DNA from: Candidatus Rifleibacteriota bacterium
Lineage (GTDB): Bacteria > Muiribacteriota > Ozemobacteria > Ozemobacterales > Ozemobacteraceae
Reading direction: 5' to 3'
NCBI GenBank assembly: GCA_015233565.1
Contig: JADFXM010000027.1
Location: 32,878 to 96,877, forward strand
Length of the DNA stretch: 64,000 nt
Shown: positions 27,264 through 36,072 of the stretch, in pieces
Layout of the letters: every line of letters begins with the position of its first letter
How positions within the stretch are numbered: the first letter of the stretch is position 1
The notes under the pieces: model-generated
What the model was told of the DNA's origin: nothing
The model's database searches: none
What the model saw: only the letters and a program-made list of their open reading frames with translations
Made by a program: the position numbers and the translations under genes

Positions 27264-28646
27264 TCAGAGACAACGCAAGAAAGTCACCAAATCTTGCTTT
27301 TCCCCTGAACTCAACTGAAGCTGTTGAATGAGGTTAAAGTATTCCACGATATCCTCAAGTGTGAAACATCGACCATCGTGCAGATAGGGAGGTGAGTCTT
27401 TGATTCCTCTCAACGGAAATGTCTTTATTGAACCGTCATGCGCCATCATCATTCCATTAACAATTTCCTGCTTGTAGAAACGTTCAGCTTTGAGGTCGTG
27501 CATGGTGTTGTCGCTGTAATAAGGAGCTGGATGACATGCGGCGCAGCGAGCTTTTCCGTTAAAAAGCTTTTCACCATTCAATTCGCTGGGGGTAGCTTTA
27601 CCTTGATCAAGCTCACCATAGATATTCAACTTGGGAGCCGGTGGAAAATCCAAAAGAGCAAGAAATTCAGCCATACAGTGAACTTGGGAGGCTCTTTCAA
27701 GAACGTTTATTCCTTTTTTGGCAGCCATGCAAATGTCTCCATCGAAATAAGCCGCACGTTGCTCGAACTCAGTAAAATCCTCGACCGTTTTAAGCGCTCT
27801 TTGGGAACCGAAGAGACGCTGAATATTCACCCCACGCAAGCTGGGAGTCTCGATACGATGCCGATATTCCTGGGGTCGAATGTCGCCGACGAGATGGTTT
27901 GCCCCGTTGGAATGTCCATTGGCATGACAATCGAAGCAAGTTACACCCAGACTTGGTTTATCACTCCGTCGGTCTTCGGTTGCATTAAACTGTTGTTGCG
28001 GAAATTGGGTCAGCAGGAGGCGAAGTCCTTCAAGTTGTTTGGGATTCAGGATTCCGTTAAATATTTCGTAATAATTCTCGATTGTTATGAGTTGCCCCTT
28101 TGCGATATCACCAAGGTCAGGCCGTGTTGTCAAATATACCGCCGGGGCTGGATCCGGCAAAAAGTGCTCGGGAAGATCGAAATCCAAGTCAAATCGAACA
28201 AGACGTGGAAGTACTTTTGTAATCATTTCTGGAAAAAGCATACCACCCTCAGAGTGATCAGCAAATGGCAAGGGTTTATAAGGAAAAACATCTTTCTCTT
28301 TGATTTGTTCTGGTGACAATTTATTCAATTGCTCCCATGTTAAATCCCTGAGTTTAGCGGTTGGCCCAACCGGAATGGGTTTTCCCCCTGACATGGTGAC
28401 ATCCGGGGAGATCTTTTTTGAAAGATCGTATCTTGAGTTCAGAAGCTCCATGTGCTCTTTGGCCCGTTCGGTCTTCACGGCCATTCGGGAGGTTTTAATC
28501 TGGTCAAAGGTAACGTCCTGATTTGTGGGTCCATAACTGGAAATGACCTTTTCCTGTCGAGCAAAAACACCTGGGATAACAACACCGGTCATGAGAAAAA
28601 TGCAGATTCCAAGAAAGGGGAAACAGAGATTTCTTTTTGTGAACAT
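27264..28646 (-). CDS. Exported dihaem cytochrome c peroxidase/MauG-like protein
   Basis: The start was set at the ATG at 28646 (MFTKRNLCFPFLGICIFLMT), which has a GGAGG site seven bases upstream and a signal peptide; the ORF extends to 28742 without such signals. The mature protein contains two haem-c motifs, CFDCH (centre) and CAACH (C-terminal half), and the conserved NGEKLFNGKARCAACH and PPYLHDGRCFTLEDIVEYF segments of the CcpA/MauG family; the latter is the typical pre-C-terminal signature. Family members reduce hydrogen peroxide or oxidise other substrates in the periplasm. It starts a minus-strand neighbourhood of redox genes but is separately terminated. Confidence 0.85.
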   Translation of the reverse strand: MFTKRNLCFPFLGICIFLMTGVVIPGVFARQEKVISSYGPTNQDVTFDQIKTSRMAVKTERAKEHMELLNSRYDLSKKISPDVTMSGGKPIPVGPTAKLRDLTWEQLNKLSPEQIKEKDVFPYKPLPFADHSEGGMLFPEMITKVLPRLVRFDLDFDLPEHFLPDPAPAVYLTTRPDLGDIAKGQLITIENYYEIFNGILNPKQLEGLRLLLTQFPQQQFNATEDRRSDKPSLGVTCFDCHANGHSNGANHLVGDIRPQEYRHRIETPSLRGVNIQRLFGSQRALKTVEDFTEFEQRAAYFDGDICMAAKKGINVLERASQVHCMAEFLALLDFPPAPKLNIYGELDQGKATPSELNGEKLFNGKARCAACHPAPYYSDNTMHDLKAERFYKQEIVNGMMMAHDGSIKTFPLRGIKDSPPYLHDGRCFTLEDIVEYFNLIQQLQLSSGEKQDLVTFLRCL

Positions 28647-29040
28647 TTGCCAATCCTCCAATTTTTCTGATCGGACAATATTTTTTACCGATTGTCTCAT
28701 TCGTAGCCGCAAATTTACGGGAAGGAAATCCTTAGTTTTCATCTAAAAACCAGTGAAAACTGACCAGTTTATGGGTTTACACTATTTGGAAATTTTGCAA
28801 AACCCTGGAACCTATTCGTTTCACGGGAAAAAAATGTATCACTGAAAACTTTTGAAAATTAACCACTTACTAATGCCCCAATCCAATGAAGAATTCAGAC
28901 CAAAAAGGGATGTCTGACAAACTTCAGGAAATTGTCGAACCCTATCGACCAAACTACAGAAAAATCCGCAATTGAACTTGCTCGAGCTAAAAGCCCAGAG
29001 GATCTTCCCCTGGGCTATTTTCTATCGTAATTTTTCCGAC
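28647..29040. other. Intergenic region
   Basis: It contains the peroxidase leader and the terminator of the hydrolase gene (28992-29016). Nothing else recognised. Confidence 0.5.
28992..29016 (-). terminator. Rho-independent terminator of the alpha/beta hydrolase gene
   Basis: AGCCCAG and CTGGGCT form a 7-bp GC-rich stem around an 11-base loop that can pair further (GG/CC); on the minus strand it is followed by TTTT. It lies 25 bases after the hydrolase stop. Confidence 0.75.
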
Positions 29041-29865
29041 TCAACCGATGAATTTCATCAGTTCCTTGTTGAACTTCTCTTTCTCTTCGAAGAAAAGTCC
29101 ATGTCCACTGTTTTCGAATGGAATCAATTTTGCGCCCTTAATTCCATCAGTCAATGCCTCTCCCAAGTGAAATGGACAAATTTTGTCATATTTGCCGTGA
29201 AAAATCACTGTCGGAATCTTAACTTTCGCCATATCTTCCCGTAAATCGGAGTTTCGCAAAGCCAACAGACAGGCTGCGGTAGCCTGAGGAGATGCTTCCA
29301 TTCCCATATTGGAAAACCAATCGGCAAGCTTGTGGCTTACCTCATTCTCGCTACGGAAAAAGATCTTGCCGAAGCTTTCCATTAGCTTTGTTCGATCGGT
29401 GGAACATTCCGCGATAAAGCCATCAACCGATGATGCCTCAAGACCATATGGAAATCCAGGTCTTTTAGTGAAACATGGTGCCGCCGCACCGAAAAGAGCT
29501 AACTTTGCGACTCGTTCACTATTGTGACGAGCCATGAAATGAAGAGCAATTGCACCACCCATTGAATGCCCCGCCAATGTGACCTCGCTCAGATTAAGCA
29601 CTTCAAGGACTTTTTTAATATCATCAGCAAAGACATCATAGTTGTAATCCCCCCAGGGTTCGGATGATTGCCCGAAACCCCGCTGTGTAATTCCGATACA
29701 CCTATATCCTTCCTCCGCAAGACGAATGAATTGATACTCAAACATCTCATGAGTTAATGGCCATCCGGGAATGAACACGATAGTTTTGCCTATTCCCCAA
29801 TCTCGGATGTGGAGATGAACAGTGGGTTCAATTTCGATAAACTCGGGTTTCCTACATTTTTCCAT
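29041..29865 (-). CDS. Alpha/beta hydrolase (haloperoxidase/esterase-like)
   Basis: The ATG at 29865 (MEKCRKPEFIEIEPTVHLHI) has a GGAGG site five bases upstream; the ORF runs to 29913 without one. The 274-residue cytoplasmic protein shows the alpha/beta-hydrolase core: oxyanion loop FIPGWPLTHEMFEYQ, nucleophile elbow GHSMGGA, acidic residue in HGKYDKICP and catalytic His in NSGHGLF. FIPGWPLTHEMF is typical of the cofactor-free chloroperoxidase/arylesterase subgroup. Substrate unknown. It neighbours the catalase-like gene on the same strand. Confidence 0.85.
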   Translation of the reverse strand: MEKCRKPEFIEIEPTVHLHIRDWGIGKTIVFIPGWPLTHEMFEYQFIRLAEEGYRCIGITQRGFGQSSEPWGDYNYDVFADDIKKVLEVLNLSEVTLAGHSMGGAIALHFMARHNSERVAKLALFGAAAPCFTKRPGFPYGLEASSVDGFIAECSTDRTKLMESFGKIFFRSENEVSHKLADWFSNMGMEASPQATAACLLALRNSDLREDMAKVKIPTVIFHGKYDKICPFHLGEALTDGIKGAKLIPFENSGHGLFFEEKEKFNKELMKFIG

Positions 29866-29959
29866 ACAAACCTCCTTCATTTTTTGGTATTTTCTTATTC
29901 TAATTCTTTTCAAACGCTTCTCTTAGCAGAAGAGCATCAGAGTTGGCCCGCCACAAGAT

Positions 29960-30979
29960 TTACGGCAGACACTTTGAGGCTCTCTTTGCCTGACTGGCCA
30001 AATAGACAGCTTGGCGCATACGATTGATTCCCCCTATCGGCCTGTGTTCAGCCAAGGCATTCCATGGAGAAAAAGCCATCCCCTCGCATTCCTCGAACAG
30101 TGCGTTCCCCTCGGGCGAATAAATGTCTTGCACACCAATCGTAAGCGTGGCCACAGGGATTGGCTTCGAGGCTTCTTCATCCCAATCCACCGAGACATCC
30201 TCAACAGGCATCGTCACAGGATCAGTCTGTAGTTGCACTCTGAAATCGAAAATCGCTTCCCGCATTCTCAAGTGCTGCCCCAGGGTCTGGGTCAGATAGT
30301 TATCAGCCATTCCCTTTGGATTGCCAGAAAGCTCCATCCCTTCTAAACGTGGCACAATCGAGTATTTCACGGCATGGCCTACCGTTGTTCCTGCTTGGCC
30401 GAGCCAATAGGGAGAACAGCTCCAATACTTCAGATCCAGGGGGTCAGCGATGATTTTGCCAAGGATCTCCTTACCTATTTTCAGGTGCCGGTAGTGAAAA
30501 AGACCAAGCCAGGCAACCGCCAAGGAATCACCTACCAATGGTGTTTTGCGGATGTCGAAAAATTTCAAATATTCAGCCGGTGTCGCGAACGGGAAGGTCG
30601 GATGATTAACAGCCAAAAAATCCTGACATCGATTGTTAGTGCCAGGAGTCGCCTGAGGTCCGTTCACATCCAGCAACTTGATAGCCATTCCTCGCGCGTC
30701 CCCCTTTCCATCCTGCTCGATGGTCTCCGAGGAATTAGAAAAGCGGACGATCGCCTGAAACGAATGATTTGGCTGGCTGAAAACGCCGTGCCGCAAGTCG
30801 CCCTTCACATCGTCTCGTATTCTGAATACTCCCCGCACACAGCCAGTCGCCTTGGCATGCACCCCGCGACGGATGCGTCCTTGCTGAGGCTTCATTCGGT
30901 CGACGGTTAGCTGAACCATCTCCTCGATCAACTTGGCCTCGCCGGGGTCGGGATACTCGCGGTTCAATTCTGGATTCAT
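29960..30979 (-). CDS. Catalase-related haem protein
   Basis: The ATG at 30979 has GGAGG eight bases upstream, giving 339 residues. The sequence shows the reduced catalase-like fold found in SrpA/y4iL-type proteins: AIVRFSNSSETIEQDGKGDARGMAIKLLD (catalase RFS...D..RG.A.K motif), NNRCQDFLAVNHPTFPFATP (the QDF.....P.F segment) and a C-terminal R.. I.GGINRMRQAVYLAS. It is shorter than true catalases (about 500), so it may be a peroxidase or fatty-acid-peroxide-type enzyme. Codon use is clearly more GC-rich than flanking genes, suggesting recent transfer. It lies upstream of the hydrolase in the same direction. Confidence 0.75.
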   Translation of the reverse strand: MNPELNREYPDPGEAKLIEEMVQLTVDRMKPQQGRIRRGVHAKATGCVRGVFRIRDDVKGDLRHGVFSQPNHSFQAIVRFSNSSETIEQDGKGDARGMAIKLLDVNGPQATPGTNNRCQDFLAVNHPTFPFATPAEYLKFFDIRKTPLVGDSLAVAWLGLFHYRHLKIGKEILGKIIADPLDLKYWSCSPYWLGQAGTTVGHAVKYSIVPRLEGMELSGNPKGMADNYLTQTLGQHLRMREAIFDFRVQLQTDPVTMPVEDVSVDWDEEASKPIPVATLTIGVQDIYSPEGNALFEECEGMAFSPWNALAEHRPIGGINRMRQAVYLASQAKRASKCLP

Positions 30980-31007
30980 CAACAAATCCTCCTTGCTCTT
31001 AGAAAAT

Positions 31008-31050
31008 CAGAATTCCAAGTCTCGAAGGCCAGAATTCCTATTCCCGAAAG
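31008..31050. repeat. Two short left-end-like fragments of the 205-bp element
   Basis: CAGAATTCCAAGTCTCGAAGG at 31008 and CAGAATTCCTATTCCCGAAAGG-type sequence at 31030 both resemble the left end of the 205-bp element copy at 44756 (CAGAATTCCAATTCCCGAGG). They occur in tandem upstream of the catalase-like gene with no element interior. Could be solo ends or chance. Confidence 0.35.
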
Positions 31051-31127
31051 GAAATTCTTTCGAAAAAACGTAGCTCGTTGAGACACATTCGAGACATCCT
31101 CAGACTTTTTGGGCCTGAAAAGAAAGA

Positions 31128-32588
31128 TTAGGGGAGAACTTGATACCGAGTGCTCATTCCGGCCATGATATGGTCATTTACATGACAGTGTTCAAGCCAA
31201 ATTCCTGGGTTATCCGGGGCCATGTCGGCTGTTTTCATCGACATCGGCAACAATTCAATCATATCCATCCGCATCCCGGCCCAGACGATCGTATTGCCAT
31301 GCCAGTGTGGGGTGTGCAAGTCGATTTCATTGCCGAAAGCGGCCATATACCATCGAACATGCTCTCCCTTTTTCATAGTCATGTTCTCCAGAGGACTGTT
31401 TCCATAAACGAAACCGTTGATGTTGTGCATCATATTCGACTCGACGAAGGCCACCTTATCGGAATTAGCATTTCCAGCCGCGAATCGATCGATATTGTCT
31501 TGTATATACCAGGAATCGTTTTCGTTGGTGATCCAGAAACACTGCACAAACTCCCGATCAACATCTTTTGGGCGAAGATCCGTATCCGAGCGTTCCATTC
31601 CAGGGGCGGTAACGATAATCGGCCCAAGCTGACCGGAGTTGCCATCTTTCGGTTCGTTCACGTGAGAGTGATACCACCAAAGAATAGACGAGCCATCCAT
31701 TTGGCTAGGCCCGGACCGCTCAGGGACATCCCAAGTGTAGGTATAAGTCCCGCCAGGTTGAACGATATCGTCCATCTTGTCGTCGGGCCCGGTTCCATCG
31801 TTGTAAGGAGACCCTTCGCTTGATTTGGAGTAGAGAACTCCATGAGGATGGACGCTGTAAACTCTCGAGCCCATGTTCTTATAATGAACTTCGATTCTAT
31901 CACCAACCACTGCACGGATAACAGGACCGAGGAATCCCAGATGTTTCCATTCGGGCGGAATGGTTTTTCGGACATTGAAAGAATCGTCCATATACTCGAA
32001 AAACAAGGCTTTCTTGTAAGTGCTCCCTATAAATCCGTTTCCGTTGCCAGTAAAAACACTTTCCTCTTCGGTAAAAGGAAGCCCAGTTATCACGTTCATT
32101 CCTGTTGGAGCATAATTCCAGAGCACCTCTTCAGAAGCAAGGAAGTATTTTCTGAGCTTCCCGGGCCTCACGATGACCGTAAACTCTTTTCTGGAGAGGC
32201 CCGGGGTGGTTACAACGTAAGTTACCGGATGGGAAAAGTCGTTGGAAGTCTCCCCGACCATTTGCATTACAGATCCCACTCTTACGATAGCTCCAAAAGA
32301 AACTGTAAAAGTTGCAACAAGGGCTGAAAGATTAGTTCCGTAAGGCACCGGAATTATTACCGTATTTTCCTGCTTGAAGACCCCAGTCGCGCTGGGAGTT
32401 GCCAATCCGAATGAAAGAAGCCCCTTTTCGGGACTGTCACCACCTCCGGAATTGTTTGGGCTAACGATTCCTGTGAATTCGCTGCCCCCTCCACCTCCCC
32501 CAAGGCATCCCAGGCACCACATCACAGCAAAAATGAGGGCTAGCCAAAACAAAGATATCGAGCGGGAAAATTTTTCCACCCTATTCAT
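31128..32588 (-). CDS. Exported multicopper oxidase with N-terminal DUF5018-like domain
   Basis: The 486-residue product has an N-terminal hydrophobic segment ending in WCLGCLGGGGGG (possible lipoprotein site, imperfect lipobox), a beta domain (about 55-142, LLSFGLATPSATGVF through PGLSRKEFTVIVRPG) like DUF5018/cadherin-like modules, and two cupredoxin domains. All copper ligands are visible: HPHG at 247-250, WWYHSHV at 304-310, HTPHWH at 425-430 and HCHVNDHIMAGM at 467-478, so type 1, 2 and 3 centres should form. Probably a periplasmic or surface metal or phenol oxidase, ceruloplasmin-like in motif style. It sits beside a ferritin-like protein, consistent with Cu/Fe/Mn handling. GC-rich relative to neighbours. 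Confidence 0.85.
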   Translation of the reverse strand: MNRVEKFSRSISLFWLALIFAVMWCLGCLGGGGGGSEFTGIVSPNNSGGGDSPEKGLLSFGLATPSATGVFKQENTVIIPVPYGTNLSALVATFTVSFGAIVRVGSVMQMVGETSNDFSHPVTYVVTTPGLSRKEFTVIVRPGKLRKYFLASEEVLWNYAPTGMNVITGLPFTEEESVFTGNGNGFIGSTYKKALFFEYMDDSFNVRKTIPPEWKHLGFLGPVIRAVVGDRIEVHYKNMGSRVYSVHPHGVLYSKSSEGSPYNDGTGPDDKMDDIVQPGGTYTYTWDVPERSGPSQMDGSSILWWYHSHVNEPKDGNSGQLGPIIVTAPGMERSDTDLRPKDVDREFVQCFWITNENDSWYIQDNIDRFAAGNANSDKVAFVESNMMHNINGFVYGNSPLENMTMKKGEHVRWYMAAFGNEIDLHTPHWHGNTIVWAGMRMDMIELLPMSMKTADMAPDNPGIWLEHCHVNDHIMAGMSTRYQVLP

Positions 32589-32610
32589 CTTCCTGAAGTT
32601 TCCGCTTGGC

Positions 32611-33096
32611 TTATCTTTCTTCTAAGGCATGGAACTCGGCATTCTCAGGATGATTGGTGGGAAAATTAATAAACTCAATTATATTTTCCAGGACAATGTA
32701 ATGTTTATGCTCTTCATTCGACAGAGCTAAGAAAACTCGCTGTTGATGTTCGTCCGTTGACTTTTCAGCATGCTCTCGATAGAATTTTTCAGCTTCAGCT
32801 TCCTGAGCTAGGGCCGCTTTGTATGTCTCGTTCTGGGAAGTAGCCATTTTAAATTGTTCTCTTCCAAAATTCATCTTATTGATGGCTTCCTCTGCATAAC
32901 TCAAAATATCAGAATCAGAGATTTCAACTTTTTCAGCTTTTTCCATTTTTTGGATGATTTCAAAATGGCGGCTTTCCGTCTCGGCCAATCTGGTGAAAAT
33001 GGTTCTCAACCCTTCAGTAGCAGCCACTGCAGCAAGCTTTCGATAGGTTTCCTCTGCCTGTTTTTCCTGGTTCTTGGCAAGTTCAAAAATGTTCAT
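32611..33096 (-). CDS. Ferritin-like/rubrerythrin-type di-iron protein
   Basis: The 161-residue protein is a four-helix bundle with ligand patterns EKQAEETYR, ETESRHFEII, EAEAEKFYREHAE and SNEEHKHYIVLENI, giving the E..ExxH pairs of the rubrerythrin/ferritin-like superfamily. No C-terminal rubredoxin domain is present (short NHPENAEFHALEER tail). Such proteins reduce peroxide or bind iron. Strong GGAGG ribosome site. It precedes the multicopper oxidase with a 22-base gap and is probably in the same operon. Confidence 0.85.
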   Translation of the reverse strand: MNIFELAKNQEKQAEETYRKLAAVAATEGLRTIFTRLAETESRHFEIIQKMEKAEKVEISDSDILSYAEEAINKMNFGREQFKMATSQNETYKAALAQEAEAEKFYREHAEKSTDEHQQRVFLALSNEEHKHYIVLENIIEFINFPTNHPENAEFHALEER

Positions 33097-33283
33097 ATCT
33101 CCTCCTCATTCTTAATACTTTGACTTTGAAGATATCAGCAACGAGTAGAAGAAAAAACAGTAAGTTACTCTCAAAAATGTAGTAACTTCTAATCATTCAT
33201 GGGAAAGAAACTTCAAAATTTTACGAAATTTTCGTTTATGAGTTTTAGGAGGTTACAGATGAGCGCATGTCGCCGGCTTTCCC

Positions 33284-34255
33284 TCAAACTTTTCCAAAAC
33301 ATGACAGAAAGCGTTCGGTGCCCATACCACTTATCATAAAACGCTCTTTTCGATTGTTCATTAGCTTCTGCATCCATTTCGTAAATCCGCCATCAACCAG
33401 GAAATATTCCGTGCCATCTGCACTTGTGGCAAATATGTGAAACCGAAACTGCTCATAATAATCTCCACCGTTTTCGGTGTCAGCATGGGTCGCAAATGTT
33501 ACATCTTTGTGTCGAGTTCGTAACTCTCTGAAAATTCTATCTTCTGCAACTGAGCAATCCTGGTCAGTAAAAGTAATAACTTCAACCCGGACATTCTTGA
33601 CCGAATAATCAGAGGCCCCAGCTGTTTGGATAACCCGTAAATAATAATCTATATGTTCCATCATCGCTTCGACTTCAAAAGCTCGGTTTCCTCTGTCCCG
33701 GCCAGAAGTAGTCAGGCTCAAAATGCGAAAATGGGGAAATGACGCCGGTCCCTCGAACATTTGCCCCCTTGTGAGCCGATGACTAGTACACAATTTTATC
33801 GATTCGAGAGGTTTGGTGCACCTGCCTTCAATCTTACGAGCCGCACTTTCAAGGGCCAGGACATTCGTGGAATCAGAGCAAACCTCTGTGTTCCTGACTG
33901 TTGTAAGGGCATTATTTTGATCGACTGGTCCCAGCACCGAGCATGTACCAAGTGGACAAACAGGGGACAGTTCTAAAATCTCAAATCCATTTGGCAACAG
34001 GGAAAATGCCATCATGTCGAACTTCATGGTTTCCAGCGGAGAGATACCAGCGATTTTTACGAATCGATTTGAACCATATTGTCTGAGAACATCAGCCGAT
34101 GTGAGCGAGGCAGTGCGCTGGTTGTAAACTGCAAGGAGCAATGACTGAAGATCGCTGAGGGAGATTCGTTTCACCAGGGATTCCATCAAGTCCGATGTCC
34201 CGGTTTTCCTTAAAATGCGTTGAAGGATACTTGTTCCTTGATTGATTCCATTCAT
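33284..34255 (-). CDS. Conserved hypothetical protein
   Basis: I do not recognise this 323-residue protein with certainty. It has a run of conserved-looking motifs (FEILELSPVCPLGTCSVLGP and VDQNNALTTVRNTEVCSDSTN), reminiscent of a class II aminoacyl-tRNA synthetase-like core, and a C-terminal alpha/beta part ending in GMGTERFLSCFGKV. No signal peptide. The start has GGAGG ten bases upstream, lying inside a 12-codon leader frame that ends three bases before this ATG (see next entry). Confidence 0.65.
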   Translation of the reverse strand: MNGINQGTSILQRILRKTGTSDLMESLVKRISLSDLQSLLLAVYNQRTASLTSADVLRQYGSNRFVKIAGISPLETMKFDMMAFSLLPNGFEILELSPVCPLGTCSVLGPVDQNNALTTVRNTEVCSDSTNVLALESAARKIEGRCTKPLESIKLCTSHRLTRGQMFEGPASFPHFRILSLTTSGRDRGNRAFEVEAMMEHIDYYLRVIQTAGASDYSVKNVRVEVITFTDQDCSVAEDRIFRELRTRHKDVTFATHADTENGGDYYEQFRFHIFATSADGTEYFLVDGGFTKWMQKLMNNRKERFMISGMGTERFLSCFGKV

Positions 34256-34258
34256 GTC

Positions 34259-34297
34259 CTAGACGCCTCCAATGAAGTTTGTCGCGGAATTTGTCAT
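34259..34297 (-). CDS. Candidate 12-residue leader peptide sharing its 5' end with the adenylate cyclase gene
   Basis: ATG at 34297 encodes MTNSATNFIGGV and stops at 34259, three bases before the next gene's ATG. Its first 11 coding bases and the 25 bases upstream match the start of the adenylate cyclase gene (26497-26532) at 34 of 36 positions. It may be a truncated duplicate that now couples translation of the downstream gene. Confidence 0.4.
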   Translation of the reverse strand: MTNSATNFIGGV

Positions 34298-34815
34298 CTG
34301 TTATGCTTTCCCAATATTTTCTGAGGCAGCAAAATTCACCCTTCTCCCGCAATGAGGTAAAATTTTAAACGAACCCAAGATTTTCCGTTGATGATTTTTC
34401 CACAAAAAGTTTTCCACTCGATGGTTTTCCAGGCGTTTTTTCTTCCTTTATTTTGCGCCGATTTGAACATACCAGCAAATTTACTGAAGAAATTACCAAA
34501 AAAAGCGCTAAAAAAACGTGGTTCCAACTGATGTTCCACGGGGAGAATGGTCTAAAATCAGCACAAGAAAATAAAAAGAGAGCGGTTTATCAAAAAGTGC
34601 GTAGCCAGTATTTCATTAGAGTAAAAATCTCTGTTGAAGACTGTTTCAGAAGTTTCATGCCATTTTTGAAATATTGTCCATTTTTGCCCTCTGATTAGCT
34701 TCAACAATGCACCAATTGAGAATATGCACATGGAACATCCGTTCAAAGTATAGTGGAATAGCTTTTATTGCGCCACGTTTCTCAGCATTTAAAGTATCTT
34801 CGGAATAAAAACTAT

Positions 34816-34951
34816 CAGCGATTCTCGGCGAGTGGCTGCGATTGTTTTTGGGAGCCATTTGAGCAATGTTCAAAACTAATTATTCCGACAAGTTTCGTAG
34901 CAAAAGTCAGTAATTGCTACATTTTGCGAGAAAACTGGCCGAGAATTGCTG
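34816..34951 (-). mobile_element. 136-bp MITE (family A), copy 1
   Basis: Ends are CAGCGATTCTCGGCGAGT and, inverted, CAGCAATTCTCGGCCAGT (16 of 18 matching). It is flanked by AAAAACTAT and AATAACTAT, an 8-of-9 target duplication. The interior matches copies at 35787 and 42730 in the opposite orientation. Confidence 0.9.
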
Positions 34952-35004
34952 AATAACTATCAGACAAGTTGCCGCAGTGTCTTTTTCTTGTTATTGATCA
35001 ACGT

Positions 35005-35643
35005 TCAATGATACCTTGGCCTTTCATCGTGACCCCTCATATGATGTTGGTCAGGAAACCTGCGATGAGCCGGTTGTGGGGTCCAACCATACCACCAGGG
35101 ATGCCCCGGAACCAAGTGCAATCTTGCAGAAGGAGGTGGTGGCTCTACACAATTTATAAAGGGAGCTGGTCTGAAAGTCGTACGCCTTTCAAGTTCAGCA
35201 AGAGGGACCCACCCCATGATAAGGGTATAATAGTGAGGCCAGTCCATCCACCAAACTCTGGCCTGATCATCGTTGATGTCAGCAATCCAGAAAATGCTGC
35301 GGTAGGTAATACGACTTCCGTTAACCGAAAGATAGTTCGAAGTGACCATAAATGAGTGTGGAGCCAACCCCGTTCTGGCAATAGGGGCAGGAATAGGAGT
35401 AGGAATAGGAGCAGGGGATGGAACAAGAACTGGACTTGGGACAGGGATGGGGTCGGGAATAAGTTCTCTCCGTGCAGGTGCAGGTTGAATTTCCTCGGGG
35501 GCAGGGAGCGGTTTTCCGCATTGAGCACAAAACTTAGCATCTTCAACAGCTTTGGCCTGACAATATGGACAATAGAGCCCCCATGCTGGAGCAATGGCGA
35601 CAATGGACACGAGCAAAATAAAAACCATTTCCCTAATCTTCAT
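35005..35643 (-). CDS. Exported zinc-ribbon, Pro-rich protein
   Basis: The 212-residue product has a signal peptide (MKIREMVFILLVSIVAIAPAWG) followed at once by a zinc-ribbon, CPYCQAKAVEDAKFCAQCG (two CxxC pairs). Next comes a Pro/Ile/Val repeat spacer (about 55-90), then a globular part with many Trp, Tyr and His residues (WWMDWPHYYTLIMGW) and a His-rich tail. A zinc ribbon directly after a signal sequence is unusual because these usually act inside the cell. Function unknown. Confidence 0.6.
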   Translation of the reverse strand: MKIREMVFILLVSIVAIAPAWGLYCPYCQAKAVEDAKFCAQCGKPLPAPEEIQPAPARRELIPDPIPVPSPVLVPSPAPIPTPIPAPIARTGLAPHSFMVTSNYLSVNGSRITYRSIFWIADINDDQARVWWMDWPHYYTLIMGWVPLAELERRTTFRPAPFINCVEPPPPSARLHLVPGHPWWYGWTPQPAHRRFPDQHHMRGHDERPRYH

Positions 35644-35786
35644 TTCCTGAACTCCTTATAGAATTTTCATTATCGAAAGTAAAATATCCGATCGAAGTCA
35701 CTTGCAGAAACTTAAAAAGGAATCTTCTTTTCGAAGTCAATAATACTATGTCTCTATTCTTCAAATCAAGTTAGCTGAGTTCGTGA

Positions 35787-35923
35787 CAGCAATTCGGTGA
35801 TTTTCTCGCAAAATATAGCTATTACTGATTTTTGCTACGAACCTTACCGTAATAATTAGATTTTTTGAACTTTGTTCAAAATGGCTCTCAAAAACAATCG
35901 CAGCGACTCACCGAGAAACGTTG
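35787..35923 (+). mobile_element. 137-bp MITE (family A), copy 2
   Basis: Same interior as the copies at 34816 and 42730. It is flanked by AGTTCGTGA (35778-35786) and AGTTCGCAA (35924-35932), a 7-of-9 direct repeat. The right end is the most decayed (GAAACGTTG instead of GAATCGCTG). Confidence 0.85.
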
Positions 35924-36015
35924 AGTTCGCAAAATGCACAATGATCAGGAACGATTTTAGTTCGGATCTATCTATTTGCCATGCAATTTATCAAGTCCTT
36001 GCTCTAAAAACAAAT

Positions 36016-36042
36016 AGCAGAGACTTTTTAAAAGCCTCTGCT
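36016..36042 (-). terminator. Terminator of PfpI-family gene 1
   Basis: AGCAGAG and CTCTGCT form a perfect 7-bp stem whose loop can extend through CTTTTT/AAAAG pairing; on the minus strand it is followed by T-rich sequence (ATTTGTTTTT). Confidence 0.7.
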
Positions 36043-36072
36043 GCGTTGGGAAACTCTTACTATTCAGTTATA

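Larger units (their letters stand above)
34256..35004. other. Intergenic region with leader frame and MITE copy
   Basis: Contains the 36-bp block shared with the cyclase gene (34287-34322) and one MITE (34816-34951). The minus-strand frame ending near 34655 (FERMFHVHILNWCIVEANQ) may be a fragment of an old gene; no start or ribosome site is convincing. Confidence 0.5.
35644..36072. other. Intergenic region with MITE copy and terminator
   Basis: Contains the MITE at 35787-35923 and the terminator of the PfpI gene (36016-36042). No gene supported. Confidence 0.5.

Noticed and set aside
27438..28316. Long plus-strand frame antisense to the dihaem peroxidase
   Set aside because: It is the mirror frame of a gene with two haem motifs and a signal peptide; no domain in its own translation.
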